NCBI RefSeq assembly: GCF_024679245.1
Contig: NC_090174.1
Coordinates: 18,035,933 to 18,099,932 of the forward strand
DNA: 64,000 nucleotides
Origin: Pseudorasbora parva
Lineage: Eukaryota; Chordata; Actinopteri; Cypriniformes; Gobionidae
Direction: 5' to 3'
The translations under genes and the position numbers were made by a program. The notes below the pieces were generated by a model. It saw only the letters and a program-made list of their open reading frames with translations, ran no database searches and was not told where the DNA came from. Positions 42,927-54,624 of the stretch are shown here, piece by piece. Positions within the stretch are counted from its first letter, which is position 1, and the number at the start of each line of letters is the position of its first letter.

Positions 42927-45166
42927 AGCAGCACTAGGTAACTTTTTAACCTTCATAATATATTTTCAAGACTCTTGTGATGATACATCGACTTACAATA
43001 GGTTGAATGGCACGTCTGCCATAGCTTGATGGGGTCTGTATCGTTTTTAATCGTACTTTTAAACTTTCGGTGTAGTAACCCGAGAAAAAAAAGAACTACA
43101 AAATTCGACTGCTTTACGGCATATACGTCACTTCCACCAACACCCACACTTCCTTAAATTCGGACGTGCGAGCCCAACTTTGTTCATCGGATAATATAGT
43201 CATGTCCGAAGCAGCACAGAGAAATAAGAAAGAAAGGTTTTGTTGGAGGAAAGCAATAAGAGGAAATGAAAAAGTGATCGGAGTAAAGGCAGGACGTTTG
43301 CTCGTTGGCGTGAGCTGAAGGAGGCGTGCCCGACCGATGCTGTCATGCTTGTTATGGTGATTACCTACCACTCAAACATTGAATTGAAGTATCATATATA
43401 GGGCCCGATAAAATCTGTTTTATTTTTTCCCAAATTCCGTTTTATTTTCCCCCAAATTCCGTTTTTTCCGTTTAAATTTTTGCAAATTCCGTTTTTTCCG
43501 TTTTAATTTTTGCTGATTCCTTTTTTTCCGTTTTAATTTTTGGGAATTTACCCTTTACTGTTATTTTAGTCAAAAAAGAGTGTGCTTTTAATGTTAATAT
43601 AATAGAACATAAAAAAAAATTGAGGTAACAAACCACATTTACTTAATAGGACAAATACTGCATGATGCAACATAACACTGCACTTCAAATATGAGCTTTA
43701 AACTTTCCAGTAAAATACATTATATTAGTTTATATAAGTTAAAATGAAAGTGCTCCATTAGCTTTTTCTTTCAAGTAAAAAAATTAATAAAGAACAAAAA
43801 AAAAGAAAATCATCTTTTACATACAGTACTAAGTAAAACATTTAAAGCTGAAAATGAACATGAAAAAATAACATTTCACCATGAAATCATGTAGTGAATT
43901 GTTCTGTGGGTTTAACAATCACCATTATGATCCAGAGATGTGCAAAATTAAAAATAAAATACACGAAAACACAACACTGCCAGAAGTTTTTTTTCCAAAC
44001 TTCAAAGTCCCATTTAAATGATTTAAACAAGATGCTGATCTTAACTTTAAGGTTACTTTTATCATGTAAACTACCCATATACAGCATGTTAAATGCATAT
44101 CTGTTTGGAACAGAGGGGAACACAGTCTCATTTGCAAGAGATATGCTGCCTAATGTGCCTATCATAAATCAAAGCACGAGAATGACAGGGGTCGAGAAGA
44201 CCACCGGAAAATCTGACAGAATGGACAATATTTATCTGTATTTGCAATAAACGAGCCGCGGTTCAGCTGCGCGCGACCAATGCTGCCCGAGCACAACGGC
44301 CGCGCGGCTCCCACTCTCCATATGCAAAGCTTCTACGCTGCCTGCGCGTGCAGTGTGAAACCGCCGTTAGCGTCGAGTTTCTTAACTTTTTCGCTGACGA
44401 AAGCAGAGCCGTGGAGACCAACTTCGCCATACTTGCATTGCTTTGAAGGGTGAGCTGAAATGACGGGAGGGGTTGTGTTGCCAAGATTTGCTTCCCCCGG
44501 TCTGCATTTTCCTCAGAAATACGTTCTGCTACCACACAAATCAGAATTTCATCACAAATATGTAAAATTCCGGGAAAATCTGCGTTAACACTAGATTCCG
44601 TGTTAATATGCAAATTTGGCGTTAATATGCCAATTCCGCGATTCTGTCCGCGATTCCGTGATTGTGGAAATTATAGGGCCCTACATATAGACTCTGTAAA
44701 ACGGTAACCAATAGACTACTATAAAAAAATAAAACCCATGAAATTATATTCATATGACATGCTGAAACATATGCCACTGACTGTATCTGGGATGAAGACA
44801 TTTCACACGACAAGCGCCGCCAGAAGAACACCTGCATGTGAACTCCTCCGGCAGTGTTCAACTGTTAGTGCTGCACCAACCCGCAGGGACGCTTTTATGA
44901 AGTTATTTGGCCCGCCCCGCCCCACTGTATACATTTTTACAACCCGCCCCGCACCCGCGACCATTAAATAGACATACCCAAGGGTCCGCAGGTTATGAGA
45001 CGACCCGCGCATTACTAGTTCAGGGCTATCAGGGTTGTCATGTCAACAAATGCATGTGCGATGACATCCCCTGTTGTAGGATGACTGAGCTTACGACAGT
45101 AGTTGAGGACATTATTTTTTCCTAACTGTAGGGGGACCACGAGAGCAAAAGTTGCCAAGTGCTGCT
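42927..45166. mobile_element. TTAA MITE (AGCAGCACTAGGTAACTTTT ends) containing a hAT MITE
   Basis: Left AGCAGCACTAGGTAACTTTT, inverted right AGCAGCACTTGGCAACTTTT, TTAA at 42923-42926 and 45167-45170. A basic frame at 43202-43310 begins MSEAAQRNKKERFCWRKAI; it is not a known transposase and may be a fossil of one. A hAT element at 43399-44683 splits it. Confidence 0.85.
43399..44683. mobile_element. hAT-type element with TAGGGCCC ends and subterminal repeats
   Basis: TAGGGCCCGATAAAATC and, inverted, TAGGGCCCTATAATTTCC termini; 'catata' is shared by both flanks. 43420-43550 has four tandem 'aaattccgttttttccgttt' units, typical hAT subterminal repeats. A plus-strand frame from 43880 (MKSCSELFCGFNNHHYD) is short and unassigned. 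Confidence 0.75.
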
Positions 45167-45287
45167 TTAACATTTTCATATAACTGTATTTTAATTGGAC
45201 ATTTTTTTCTCAGTAACTATAACGGATTAGAGTTCCGTTTGTTTTGTAATTAAATTACATAACACTGTTACATTTAATTAGTTACTA

Positions 45288-45288
<1 letters not shown>

Positions 45289-45318
<30 letters not shown>
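45289..45318. repeat. (TA)n microsatellite, left flank of gypsy element
   Basis: The gypsy element at 45319-48184 has TA repeats on both sides, so it probably inserted into one tract. Confidence 0.9.
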
Positions 45319-45323
<5 letters not shown>

Positions 45324-45380
45324 CAAGTGTCCCGAGCGCTCATCAGTGTCGCCCTGGAAACAAGGCCGGCACACCTGTGG
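45319..45380 (+). repeat. 5' LTR remnant
   Basis: gtgacaagtgtcccgagcgc through cggcacacctgtgg matches the first ~60 bases of the 3' LTR. The next ~325 bases, the primer-binding site and the leader are missing. Confidence 0.85.
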
Positions 45381-45382
45381 TG

Positions 45383-46215
45383 ATGGAGGAACTATTGAAG
45401 CACCTCACCGAGGTGAGCATCCGCCAGCAGCAGATCATGGAGCACATGGCCTCCCAGCAAGATAACAGAGCGGGAGCTACTCACGCTCTGTGCGACGGCT
45501 GCCCATGGCGCTCCGCTGCCTGACCCTTGCGTCCAGGCAACCCAACTGCTACCGAGGATGACAGACAACAATGATGTTGTGATGTATCTAGAGATGTTTG
45601 AAACCATCGCCACATGTGAGGCTTGGCCGGAGGACGAGTGGGCATGCATTGTCGCACCGCTGCGGACAGGGGAAACCCAGCGAGCATACTTTGCGCTTTC
45701 CCCCGCGCAAAGTACTTTGTATTCTGAACTGAAAAAAGAGATTCTGGGGCACGTTGGGCTTCATGACTGGGCATACGACCCACGGCGCCCACCGTGAATC
45801 CAAGCCGCGGATCTCTCTCGACTCGCCCAACATTGGTTGCTGGCCGAGGGTCCCACCGCCATCCAGGTAGAGGAGGGCGTCGTCGTGGACCGTCTCCTGC
45901 GGGCTCTCCCGCGTCCCCTCCGTCAGGCCATCAGGATGCGGAAGCCAGCCACCAAAGACGAGTTGGTCGAGGCCATCGAGCTGGCGGTTGCCACCTACCA
46001 CCGGGAGGATGGGGAGCGAGCGCCGCCTTTTCCCCGAAGGGTGGTCCAGGAGCGACGCACGCCGGAGGGTATCCCGCGACCATTAAACAGGCCGGCAGTT
46101 CCCGGGCCCCCGGATGAGCCCATGCCCACGGAAGTCCCGCGTTCCCCTGGACGAGCATGGCTGGCAGGCTGCGCAATGCACACCGAGAACGCACCATGGG
46201 CGGAGGTGAAAATCA
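45383..46215 (+). pseudogene. Gypsy Gag and start of protease, frameshifted
   Basis: MEELLKHLTEVSIRQQQIME, then MYLEMFETIATCEAWPED after a stop at about 45523, then after another at 45795 QAADLSRLAQHWLLAEGP, RLLRALPRPLRQAI and LVEAIELAVATYHRE. The alpha-helical capsid part resembles a SCAN-like fold. The frame ends with NAPWAEVKING, the usual start of protease, and then meets the deletion junction. Confidence 0.75.
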
Positions 46216-47758
46216 ACGGATCCGGCAGCCCGGGAAGAGGAAAGCTGACCAATTGTACCATGTGAACCTCCTGAAGCGCTGGGTCGGGACCGGGCTCCAA
46301 CTCTCCGCGTTCGCGGATCCCCCGCCTGTGATGGTCGACATGGATCCTCAGCTGTCGGCGGCCCAAAAGTCGGAGTTGCAGCACCTGGTCAGTCAGTTTT
46401 CTGTGGTATTCTCCCCTCTGCCTGGGCGGACCCACGTCCTAGAGCATGACGTCCGAACACCACCAGAAGTCATCGTTCGGCAGCGGCCCTACCGGGTTCC
46501 TGAGGCTCAGCGACACGCCATCGAGGCGGAGGTACAGGAGATGCTGAAGTTAGGGGTCATCGAACCATCCCGCAGCCCGTGGTCCAGCCCGATCGTGATG
46601 GTCCCAAAGCCCAACGGCACCTTCTGCTTCTGTAATGACTTCCGTCGTCTTAATGAAGTCTCTAAGTTCGACGGATACCCAATGCCCCGGGTGGATGAGC
46701 TGTTGGACCACCTGGGGAGGGCGCGGTATATATCTACCCTCGACCTCACCAAGGGCTACTGGCAGGTACCCCTCTCCAAACAGGCCAAGCCGAAGACGGC
46801 CTTCTCGACCCCGAGCGGACACTGTCAGTATCGCGTCCTCCCCTTCGGCCTGCACGGGGCACCCGCCACCTTCCAGCGGCTCATGGACATCCTACTCCGG
46901 CCACACCAAGCCTATGCTACAGCTTACCTGGATGACATCGTGGTCCACTCAGAGACGTGGGAGGACCACCTGGATCGGCTGCGGAGGGTGCTGTCGGAGC
47001 TACGTCGGGCTGGCCTGACCGCCAACCCCAGGAAGTGTCACCTAGGACTCGCTGAGGCCAAGTACCTGGGCTATCAGGTGGGACGGGGCTTGATCCTGCC
47101 TGAAGAGAAGAAGGTCACCACGATTCTCTCCGCTCCTCATCCAGCCACCAAGACACAGGTACGGGCCTTTTTGGGGTTGACGGGTTACTATCGGTGCTTT
47201 ATCCCTGACTTCTCCTCCTTAGCCTCTCCCCTGACAGACCTGACCAGGAAGGGGCAGCCGGAGAAGATCCCCTGGAGCGCCGAGGCGGAGACAGCGTTCC
47301 ACCACATTAAGACGGCTCTCACCTCGGCACCGGTGCGGCGACCCCCCGACTTCAATCGCCCCTTCCTGTTGCAGACGGACGCATCCGACACCGGGTTGGG
47401 AGCCGTCCTCTCCCAGGTCACCGACGGTGAGGAACACCCGGTCATCTACAGAAGCCGAAAGCTGACCCCAGCAAAACAGCGCTACGGAACCGTGGAAAGG
47501 GAGGCATTGGTCGTCAAGTGGGCAGTCCTGGAGCTCAAGTATTACCTCCTCGGCCGCCACTTCACCCTGACCACCAACCATGCCCCGCTACAGTGGATGG
47601 CCCGAGCCAAGGAGACGAATGCCAGGGTGACACGGTGGTTCCTGGCGCTCCAGGACTTCAACTTCACCGTCCAACATCGAGCCGGGACGGCAAACGCAAA
47701 CGCCGATGGTCTTTCCCGGATGTCAGTCTGTCAGGCTCCACTCCCCTGCCCCCCCTAA
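46216..47758 (+). CDS. Gypsy integrase C-terminus, reverse transcriptase and RNase H
   Basis: Open from the junction to the stop at 47756-47758 without interruption. Integrase end (KADQLYHVNLLKRWV), RT (WSSPIVMVPKPNG, YISTLDLTKGYWQVPL, FGLHGAPATFQRLMD, AYLDDIVVHSE with an intact YLDD, FLGLTGYYRCFIPDFS), then RNase H (LLQTDASDTGLGAVLSQ, EREALVVKWAVLEL, LTTNHAPLQW). RNase H has TNH where TDH is usual. A remnant of a larger pol; the reported ATG at 46157 is only a chance start. Confidence 0.88.
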
Positions 47759-47795
47759 TTTCCCCGCTTCTCCACAGGACCAGGACGACAGGGAG

Positions 47796-48181
47796 TGTGA
47801 CAAGTGTCACGAGCGTTCATCAGCGTTACCCTGGAAACAAGGCCGGCACACCTGTGGACGCTCATCACGGGCTGAGCCGTCACACCTGCAGCCGATCAGC
47901 GAACGGCTTCATAAAGCCGACAAACGACCAGAGAGGTGAGAGATGTCTCCATGACTCAGCTAACTATTGTGTCCGTTTGTTCCCCAGAAAGCAGCGTGTG
48001 ACGGCCAGCCCCCACCACGGAAGAAGGAGCACGGACCCACATCACCGTGAGCACTTAAGAGGGAGAGAGAGAAAGAGACATGCCGAGCACAGAGCACTTC
48101 TCACGCCACACCTTCACTTTTATTATCCAGATCACGAATAAAATCCACCCCATCCTGTGTCGTGTGCTTCTTCACGCCGTC

Positions 48182-48184
<3 letters not shown>
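47796..48184 (+). repeat. Gypsy 3' LTR
   Basis: 389 bp, starts TGTGACAAGTGTCACGAG, ends GCCGTCACA. 'gcttcataaagccgac' and 'cacgaataaaatccacc' give possible TATA and polyadenylation signals. Flanked on the right by TA repeats. Confidence 0.88.

Positions 48185-48250
<66 letters not shown>
48185..48250. repeat. (TA)n microsatellite followed by CA-rich tail
   Basis: Pure TA, then (acacat)n to about 48294. Confidence 0.97.
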
Positions 48251-48260
<10 letters not shown>

Positions 48261-48294
48261 ACATACACATACATATACACACACACACACACAG

Positions 48295-49010
48295 CTAGCA
48301 ATAACACAAGTCAAACACACCGGCATGTTCCTAAATATTTAGCAAAGAGCAATAACTGTACTGAAAAGTGAAAAAAAAAGAAAAAGTGAACAGACATTAT
48401 TTTTAATAAAAGTAACAACAGTTTTATTGGTGTTTGGCCAAACATCAACCTTACACAAGCTCTATCCCCCCTATTAAATTGAGCAATTAAATGCATTTCT
48501 TACATACAGTTCCTTTAAGTAAACCATCATGCACATTGTTTGCATAGATATACGATTTGCTGTGTGACACTGACAAAAAGCAAAATTAGAATAAATGTAA
48601 TGTGATTTGTTTACCGGTATTTTCCTTTTGTGATCATAAATAGTCTATTTTGTGCCAATTCACTTTAAATGAGTGAATGTTTTAGTGAACTTGAGTTTGC
48701 AGATTGCTCAAGTGTAACGTTAGTTATTTCCTAAAATATATGTTGAACTTTAAAGAAAATCTAAACTTCTATAATTTGCATTCATGTAAATGCAACATTG
48801 AATCTAAATTATGTACAATATTAATATTTATTAATAGAAAGTACTGTATAAGAATAGATTGTTATACCGGAAAACATATTGAAAAGTGTTTCTAATATTC
48901 ATGTATGTAAACGGAGTGGTCAAGAACAGATTAGAAACACCTCTTAATATAAAGCAGTCCAGTTCTGCACCACTGTTAACTACACCTAAATGATAAACAT
49001 TAATATACAA
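48295..49010. other. Unclassified AT-rich sequence
   Basis: No exon or repeat recognised. Confidence 0.45.
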
Positions 49011-49149
49011 ATTAAGTTAAATGAATACCTCCACAATGAAAGACCCCGAGCGGACACTGGCAGTATCGTGTCCTTCCCTTCGGCCTGCACGGGGCACCCG
49101 CCACCTTCCAGCGGCTCATTAAGTTAAATGAATACCTCCACTATGAAAG
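49011..49149 (+). repeat. 75-bp gypsy RT fragment between 32-bp direct repeats
   Basis: 49011-49042 and 49118-49149 (attaagttaaatgaatacct...) are identical but for one base. 49043-49117 matches gypsy RT DNA at 46808-46882 (codons for TPSGHCQYRVLPFGLHG and on) with three differences, same strand. It is neither a complete element nor bounded by LTR or TIR. Confidence 0.92.
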
Positions 49150-49289
49150 TGTACATTCATAAAAGCAGAAATGAACCAAAGATTAATTTATTTCACCTAG
49201 CTTTAACTGTTGCTCTTCTCTTTCAAGTTTTAGATGATTTAGTATTGTCATGCAGATGTAATTATGCATCAGTGCTTTTATTTTTTTTT

Positions 49290-50447
49290 AAATTGATTTA
49301 TCAAGATACAGCTTACATTGATTTAATAAACAAACTCCAAATAGTCCAAAACGCAGCAGCTCGAGTTCTTACTAGAACCAGGAAGTACGATCTTATTAGC
49401 CCAGTTCTGTCAACACTGCACTGGCTCCCTATAAACATTGCATACATTTTAAAATTCTGCTTATTACTTACAAAGCACTAAATGGTTTAGCTCCCAAGTA
49501 CTTAAGTGAGCTCTTAACACATTATACTCCATCACGTCTATTGCGGTGGCCAGTTGATAATACCTAATATCTAAATTAACTGCAGGCGGTTGATCTTTTT
49601 CCTATTTAGCACCTAAACTCTGAAACAGTCTTCCTAGCATTGTTCGGGAAGCACACACTATCTAGACTAAAAACGCATCTCTTTGCTATGGCATACACAT
49701 AGAACATTTTTATTTTTTTATTATTTAGATCAATTGACTGATTGTTAGGCTGCATTAACTAGGTCAGCCGGAACCGTAACACCTGATGTACTCGTTCATC
49801 AAAAGACTGGCATCCACAATAATGTAAGTCTCTCTGTTTATCCCGAGGTTTACTGCAGTCGGCCGGATCCGGGCCGTGTCTGGATCGGATGGTGGACCTG
49901 CGTCTGGACATGACGAACGCATCCTGGAGTGACTGCTGAGACCATGTCAGTTGGTGTCTCTTCTGAATTTGCCTCACCGGCGCCATCCTAAATAATCCCG
50001 TCTCTTGCGTGATACCCAGAAATTTTGAATATTCTGATGTAATATGATTTCTGACCTGTAAGGTTGCAAAAAAATAATCCCACACTGTTTGATAATAGGC
50101 CAGAGGAGAACTGGCACCCCGACTGAGCCTGGTTTCTCCCAAGATTTATTTTTCTCCATCATGCCCTGGTGCTTGCTCAGTTGGGGACACTAAAATTATG
50201 ATCCAAATTGTTCAACTAAATATACAAATAAAATTAATTAATTAGGTCTTATTTAATTCTATAAACTATCATACTGATCTGCCAACAATGCCGCTCTATG
50301 ATAAATTAAAATAAGCTAATAACATCGCTTTTTTTGACTGTACAGGCAAATCAAATTTTGTTGCAATATTGTCCTGTTTAACACTGTGAAGCTGCTTTGA
50401 AACAATCGACATTGTAAAAGCGCTATATAAATAAAGTTGATTGATTG
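49290..50447 (+). mobile_element. L2-type LINE (LINE D), 5'-truncated
   Basis: LINKLQIVQNAAARVLTRTR and SPVLSTLHWLPI of the RT C-terminal region, decayed sequence, the family 3' UTR (ggagaactggcaccccgact at 50106), and the end gcgctatataaataaagttg with attg tail at 50447. Close to LINE B in sequence. Confidence 0.85.
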
Positions 50448-50619
50448 ATTTAAGCCAAATGCAACTTATGTCTTGACTAAACCTTGATGTGGTATCACAA
50501 TTGAAATAATACTCTTGTAATAATAAATAATAATCTAATGATTAAAATTGGTTAAAAATAATAATAATAATAATGATTTTTTTTTTATTAAAACTTCTGA
50601 CTTTCTTTTTCTTCCACAG

Positions 50620-50767
50620 AAAGATCTATATTAAAAAATTTGAAGACCATGCAAGAAGAATTGTACCACAGGTTCAGCCACAGACTGTTTCATCCCATGA
50701 GGACTGGTTTAGTTCTGAATGGGAACTGTTGAAGAAGTTTATGTGTTGTGAGTTGAAAGACTTTTAA
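50620..50767 (+). CDS. Possible terminal coding exon, unknown gene
   Basis: A strong acceptor (ctttctttttcttccacag) is followed by 49 codons to a TAA: KIYIKKFEDHARRIVPQVQP, TVSSHEDWFSSEWELLKKF, MCCELKDF. Composition is protein-like, but I do not recognise it and see no upstream exon. It might be a host last exon on the plus strand or part of a transposon. Confidence 0.35.
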
Positions 50768-50797
50768 CTACTAATGTTAACAAATGATACTGTATTG

Positions 50798-51800
50798 CAG
50801 GGATTCCCAAAGTGTGGTGCGCGCACCCCCATGGGTACGCGAGCTGCCCCTAGGGGGTGCGCGAGTGGAAAAATTTAATGGCGGTCTTTTAAAAAAAAAA
50901 AGGGATTTCCATACAATTAAAAAAAAGACAAGATGATCGCGGAAGATTTGGTTTCAAAGTAAAATGCAAAAGGGCCTATTTAAGTGAATTTGTCGTTGTG
51001 TGTTGTTGCGTTTTTCTTCAAGAATAATAGGCTAATGAACCCACAGTTCAAGCAACCCGCCCCCGAATCGGCGCTAATTCTAAACCGAAACTAACATCTG
51101 CTAGGCCTCACAGAGCGCGCATTTACTGACGAGCTGAAATTCAAGGTGTGCGCGCACTGGCACGGTTTCAGTTCATGCATATGGAAGCTTAACTTTCATT
51201 GAAATTAATTGAAAGTACTCGCTTTGCTCCGCTCCGTTATTAATACCGGAGCAGCCGTGTGCATCTGTTCCATATATATGCATAAGCATATATATATGCT
51301 TAAGCATATATATATGCTTTACTGGCTGAAATCAGGGAAACTGTCAATTGGGACAGTTAGTGACGAAGGAGGAGAGGGACCAAGAGAAAGTGAGGATTTG
51401 GAGGCTAAAGAGACGGAGAGAATAGTGAAACATTTTATGTTTGATGTTGCACTTGAAAAGTTTCAGATTGATCCTCATGTCTATTTTATCTATATCGGAT
51501 CTTTTATCTATATATTCTCTTTAATGTTGTGGATCGTTTTCGTTTGTAACTTCATTGCAATTTAATTCAATGTACTGTCGTTCTAATTTCCATAACCGTT
51601 GTGTTATGATGATGACGCTAGCTCCACAGTCATTGAATAGGCCTAGCGGCCTATTGCTGCAATGTTTCTTTTATGCGGCTGAAAAAAAACGTGCTTTCTG
51701 TTACTGAGCCTATGTCTGTCACATCCTCTTAAAAGTGGAAGCTTGTGCGTAGCTTTGTTGCATTATATAGAAACTTTTCTAATGTAATTTGAAAATCTAA
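50798..51800. mobile_element. hAT-type element, left end and interior
   Basis: CAGGGATTCCCAAAGTGTGG then TGCGCGCACCCCC is a common hAT terminus. A matching right end is not found before about 51800. A plus-strand frame near 51310-51480 (YWLKSGKLSIGTVSDEGG) has transposase-like features of the hAT N-terminal region but is short. Confidence 0.5.
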
Positions 51801-52239
51801 TGTAATTTGTATTTAAATACATTTAAGATGAGTATTTTTGTATTTTCAAAATACTCAAAATACTTTGAGCCAGTCAACCTCTTTATCAGGAGCTGTTTTC
51901 ATACATCTACTAGTTCAGACCAGACATGCCCCTCCCCTCAACATTCATTCATGTGAGCCGCAGCTGTACAACCCAGCCTTGGATCGGCAACTTTACAAAA
52001 TTGTTGGAATAATGCTGCCTTCATGTGCTCTCGGAATTATCGTATTTACGAGTTTCCTAGGTAAAAATTGCACATGAACGCCTTCACATTTCAAAATTTG
52101 AATGCGATGAGCTCGTAATCACGACTTCAGAAGTGGGAATTATCAAATTTCCGATAGCACGTGAAGGCGGCATTAGGTGAGGATGTCATGGTCAATTCTA
52201 CTTGTTGATTAAAGTAGCTTGTCAAATGTGTTTTAAGTA
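51801..52239. other. Unclassified, hAT-like 'aaatactcaaaatac' sequence
   Basis: 51760-51860 has the aatac/gtatttaaa pattern also seen at 53160-53270, so both may belong to one hAT-type element interrupted at 52244. 52000-52170 is unassigned. Confidence 0.35.
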
Positions 52240-52243
52240 TTAA

Positions 52244-52777
52244 AGCTACACTATGTAACTTTTTTAGTTTATTTTTAGCTAAAACCCCTTAGTTCTTTCA
52301 AAAATATATGTGCTCATTAATGTATACTTACTTCTTTCAGGTAATAAAGTATTCTCGTAAGTTTTTAATATGCCATTGAAAATACATACGGGTGAGGGGT
52401 TCGAATGCCGGTCACCATGTTGCCCCTCCATCTTGAAAGTACATTAGCCAAAGAGGGACATACACGTAAATTCAAGCTTCGCCTTTCGCGTTTTAACACT
52501 CGATGGCACAGTGTCGAATGTGAAGAGGGGGATTGCTTGAGACTGCTATATACTGACAAATTAAATAACTGCACATTATAATAGTTTTCTAAAGTAACCT
52601 CATCGCTTGAAGGAACACTCATGGACAAGGTCGAACTGGAAGCCATAATCTTGGACTAAATCGGCCACCGTAGGAGTTAAAACAAAATCGGAATTGAGAG
52701 GAAAAGAAACTAATATTTACTGGATGGTCATATACCTTTTCACCACTATATGGGGGAAAATATCACACAGTGTAGCT
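52244..52777. mobile_element. TTAA MITE (AGCTACACTATGTAACTTTT ends)
   Basis: Left AGCTACACTATGTAACTTTT, inverted right AGCTACACTGTGTGATATTT, TTAA at 52240-52243 and 52778-52781. The same general type as 42927-45166. Non-coding. Confidence 0.8.
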
Positions 52778-52781
52778 TTAA

Positions 52782-53628
52782 CATCACTGCCTGTTAGGGA
52801 TGGGTGATATCATATGACAATACATATCGTAGATTCGTAGCAATGATAAAATGTGAATCGATGGAACTTTTTCTAAATTGTTTCCATAAATAGGCCTATT
52901 GGGGTAAGCACATCTGTGCAGCTTTTAGTGGGCAGGAATAATTGGAATGTTGGAGTGGAAAAAGAAGCGAGGGCGAATGAGTTATTGATGTAATTTGTGT
53001 TATTATAACTGCCGCGAAAGGAAAATCAAATTCAAATTGAAAACGAAAGTTTCTAAGCAGTTGCACACATCTAAATGCTTTTTGGCATTCAGAATAGGCC
53101 CAGATAGATTTCAGCCTAATAGGGATACCTGCACTGAATTGCCAATTTCACATGTATTTGGTGTATTTTCGAAATACAAAATACTGTATTTGTATTTAAA
53201 TACATTTTTCCACACAGTATTTTGTATTTGTATTTTAAATACATTTCCATGTATTTATGCCCATCTCTGACCACATGTATTAACTAACATGAAGTACAAA
53301 ATGAGCAATACATTTTTACAGTATTTATTGTCAAACTGCTGAAATCACGTGACATTGGCGATCCAAATCATGAATCAATACGCATCCTGGAGTGATTGCT
53401 GACATAACACTGTTATGAATACGCTGATTCATAACAGTGTTTTGTTTTCCTCTATTCCCTGCGTATCCGCGTTCGTCAATACATCATGCGTCGGGTCAGA
53501 GGTCACTCTTTTGGCGTAAGTAGACGCGCACGGTCGACTGCCGGAAGCTAGATATTTTAGTCTATAAAGTCAAAAATATGGATATTTTTCTTACAAAAAA
53601 TGCATAGCTTCTCTTCAGAAGGCCTTTA
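52782..53628. other. Mixed repeat fragments
   Basis: 53160-53270 ends gcccatctctgacc, a typical hAT 'CAGAGATGGGC' terminus read inverted. 53338-53375 repeats part of the palindrome at 37864-38043. 52800-52870 has 'gatatcatatgacaatacat', like a hAT end. No genes. Confidence 0.45.
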
Positions 53629-54038
53629 TTAAAAGATCAGTTCCCCCAAAATTAAAATTTCCTGATCATTTACTCACCCCCATGTCATCCAAAATGTTCA
53701 TCTTCTTTCTTTAGTCGAATGAAATTAAGATTTTTAAAGAAAACATTCCAGGATTTTCATCATATAATAGTTTTCAATTGCAACCAAAATGCTAAAGGTC
53801 CAAATCAATGCAGTACTGCCCTGTGTTTAAAAAGCACTCATGTGAAAACTAATACAAACGCCCTTTAGCAAAAAAAAAAAAAAAGGTAAACCAATGATAT
53901 TGGATGATTTAGAAGTTGAAAATTGAGTGTTTTTGCTTAAGGCCGTTTGTATAGTCTTCACACAAGTGCTTTGTAAACACGGGGCGGGACTTCTGCCTAC
54001 ATGGGGCGGCAGTGGCTCAGTGGTTCATGTAGATTGTC

Positions 54039-54593
54039 AGGGTTCTTGCAGGTTTCAGTAAGTTAAATTTAAGACCTTTTTAAGACCTTTTAAGACCATT
54101 ATGAGTGAAATTTGAGACCAACACGACGCATTACTAAAAGCATTATAAATGATCTCAGAAACTCTCAAACATTCTATTTTTATTGATTCAGTTATAGAAA
54201 CATTAAATAAACTCAGAAACTGATATCAAAATACTGAGTCCGATATTTTCGCATGCGGTTTTTCATATTCCGAAAAATTCGTTACGCACAGAGATCTTGC
54301 ACACTGAGTCCGATGCGTATTAATGAATGCGTTACGGGGATAAAAACGCAAAACAATACAAAGTGACGTCTAGTGAGGATAATTTGTTTGTCCTGAGGAG
54401 ATGTGGAGAGACTCCTGTGATCGCGTAGAGAGGAGAGTTTCCCCTCCTTATCAAGCGGGATCAAGACCGACCGATTAAAAGTGTCAGTTTGATGCTTTGC
54501 TGGCGATACTGGAGACACATATTAAAAAGAAGACCACTAATTTCCGTGAATCAATTGATCCCGAACACCTGGCAGTATGTCTATGGATCCGAT

Positions 54594-54624
<31 letters not shown>

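Larger units (their letters stand above)
45319..48184 (+). mobile_element. Ty3/gypsy retrotransposon with Gmr1-like order, internally deleted
   Basis: 3' LTR at 47796-48184 (TGTGACAAG...GTCACA). The 5' LTR is only its first ~60 bases (45319-45380), joined directly to gag. Gag is frameshifted, and protease and most of integrase are deleted. The integrase C-terminal stretch (DQLYHVNLLKRWV) precedes RT and RNase H, and RNase H ends just before the 3' LTR. Integrase-before-RT is the known order of the Gmr1-like group of deuterostome gypsy elements. Confidence 0.85.

Noticed and set aside
45837..46265. Long minus-strand frames opposite gypsy gag and RT (45588-46001, 45995-46435, 47219-47581)
   Set aside because: Antisense of coding sequence with clear plus-strand homology.
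46157..47758. Whole 533-codon frame as a self-contained gypsy polyprotein from the ATG at 46157
   Set aside because: The first ~20 codons are gag/protease DNA read out of frame; the homologous reading begins after the deletion junction at about 46215.
47518..48141. 207-codon frame running from RNase H through the 3' LTR
   Set aside because: Out of frame with RNase H and spans the LTR; no homology.
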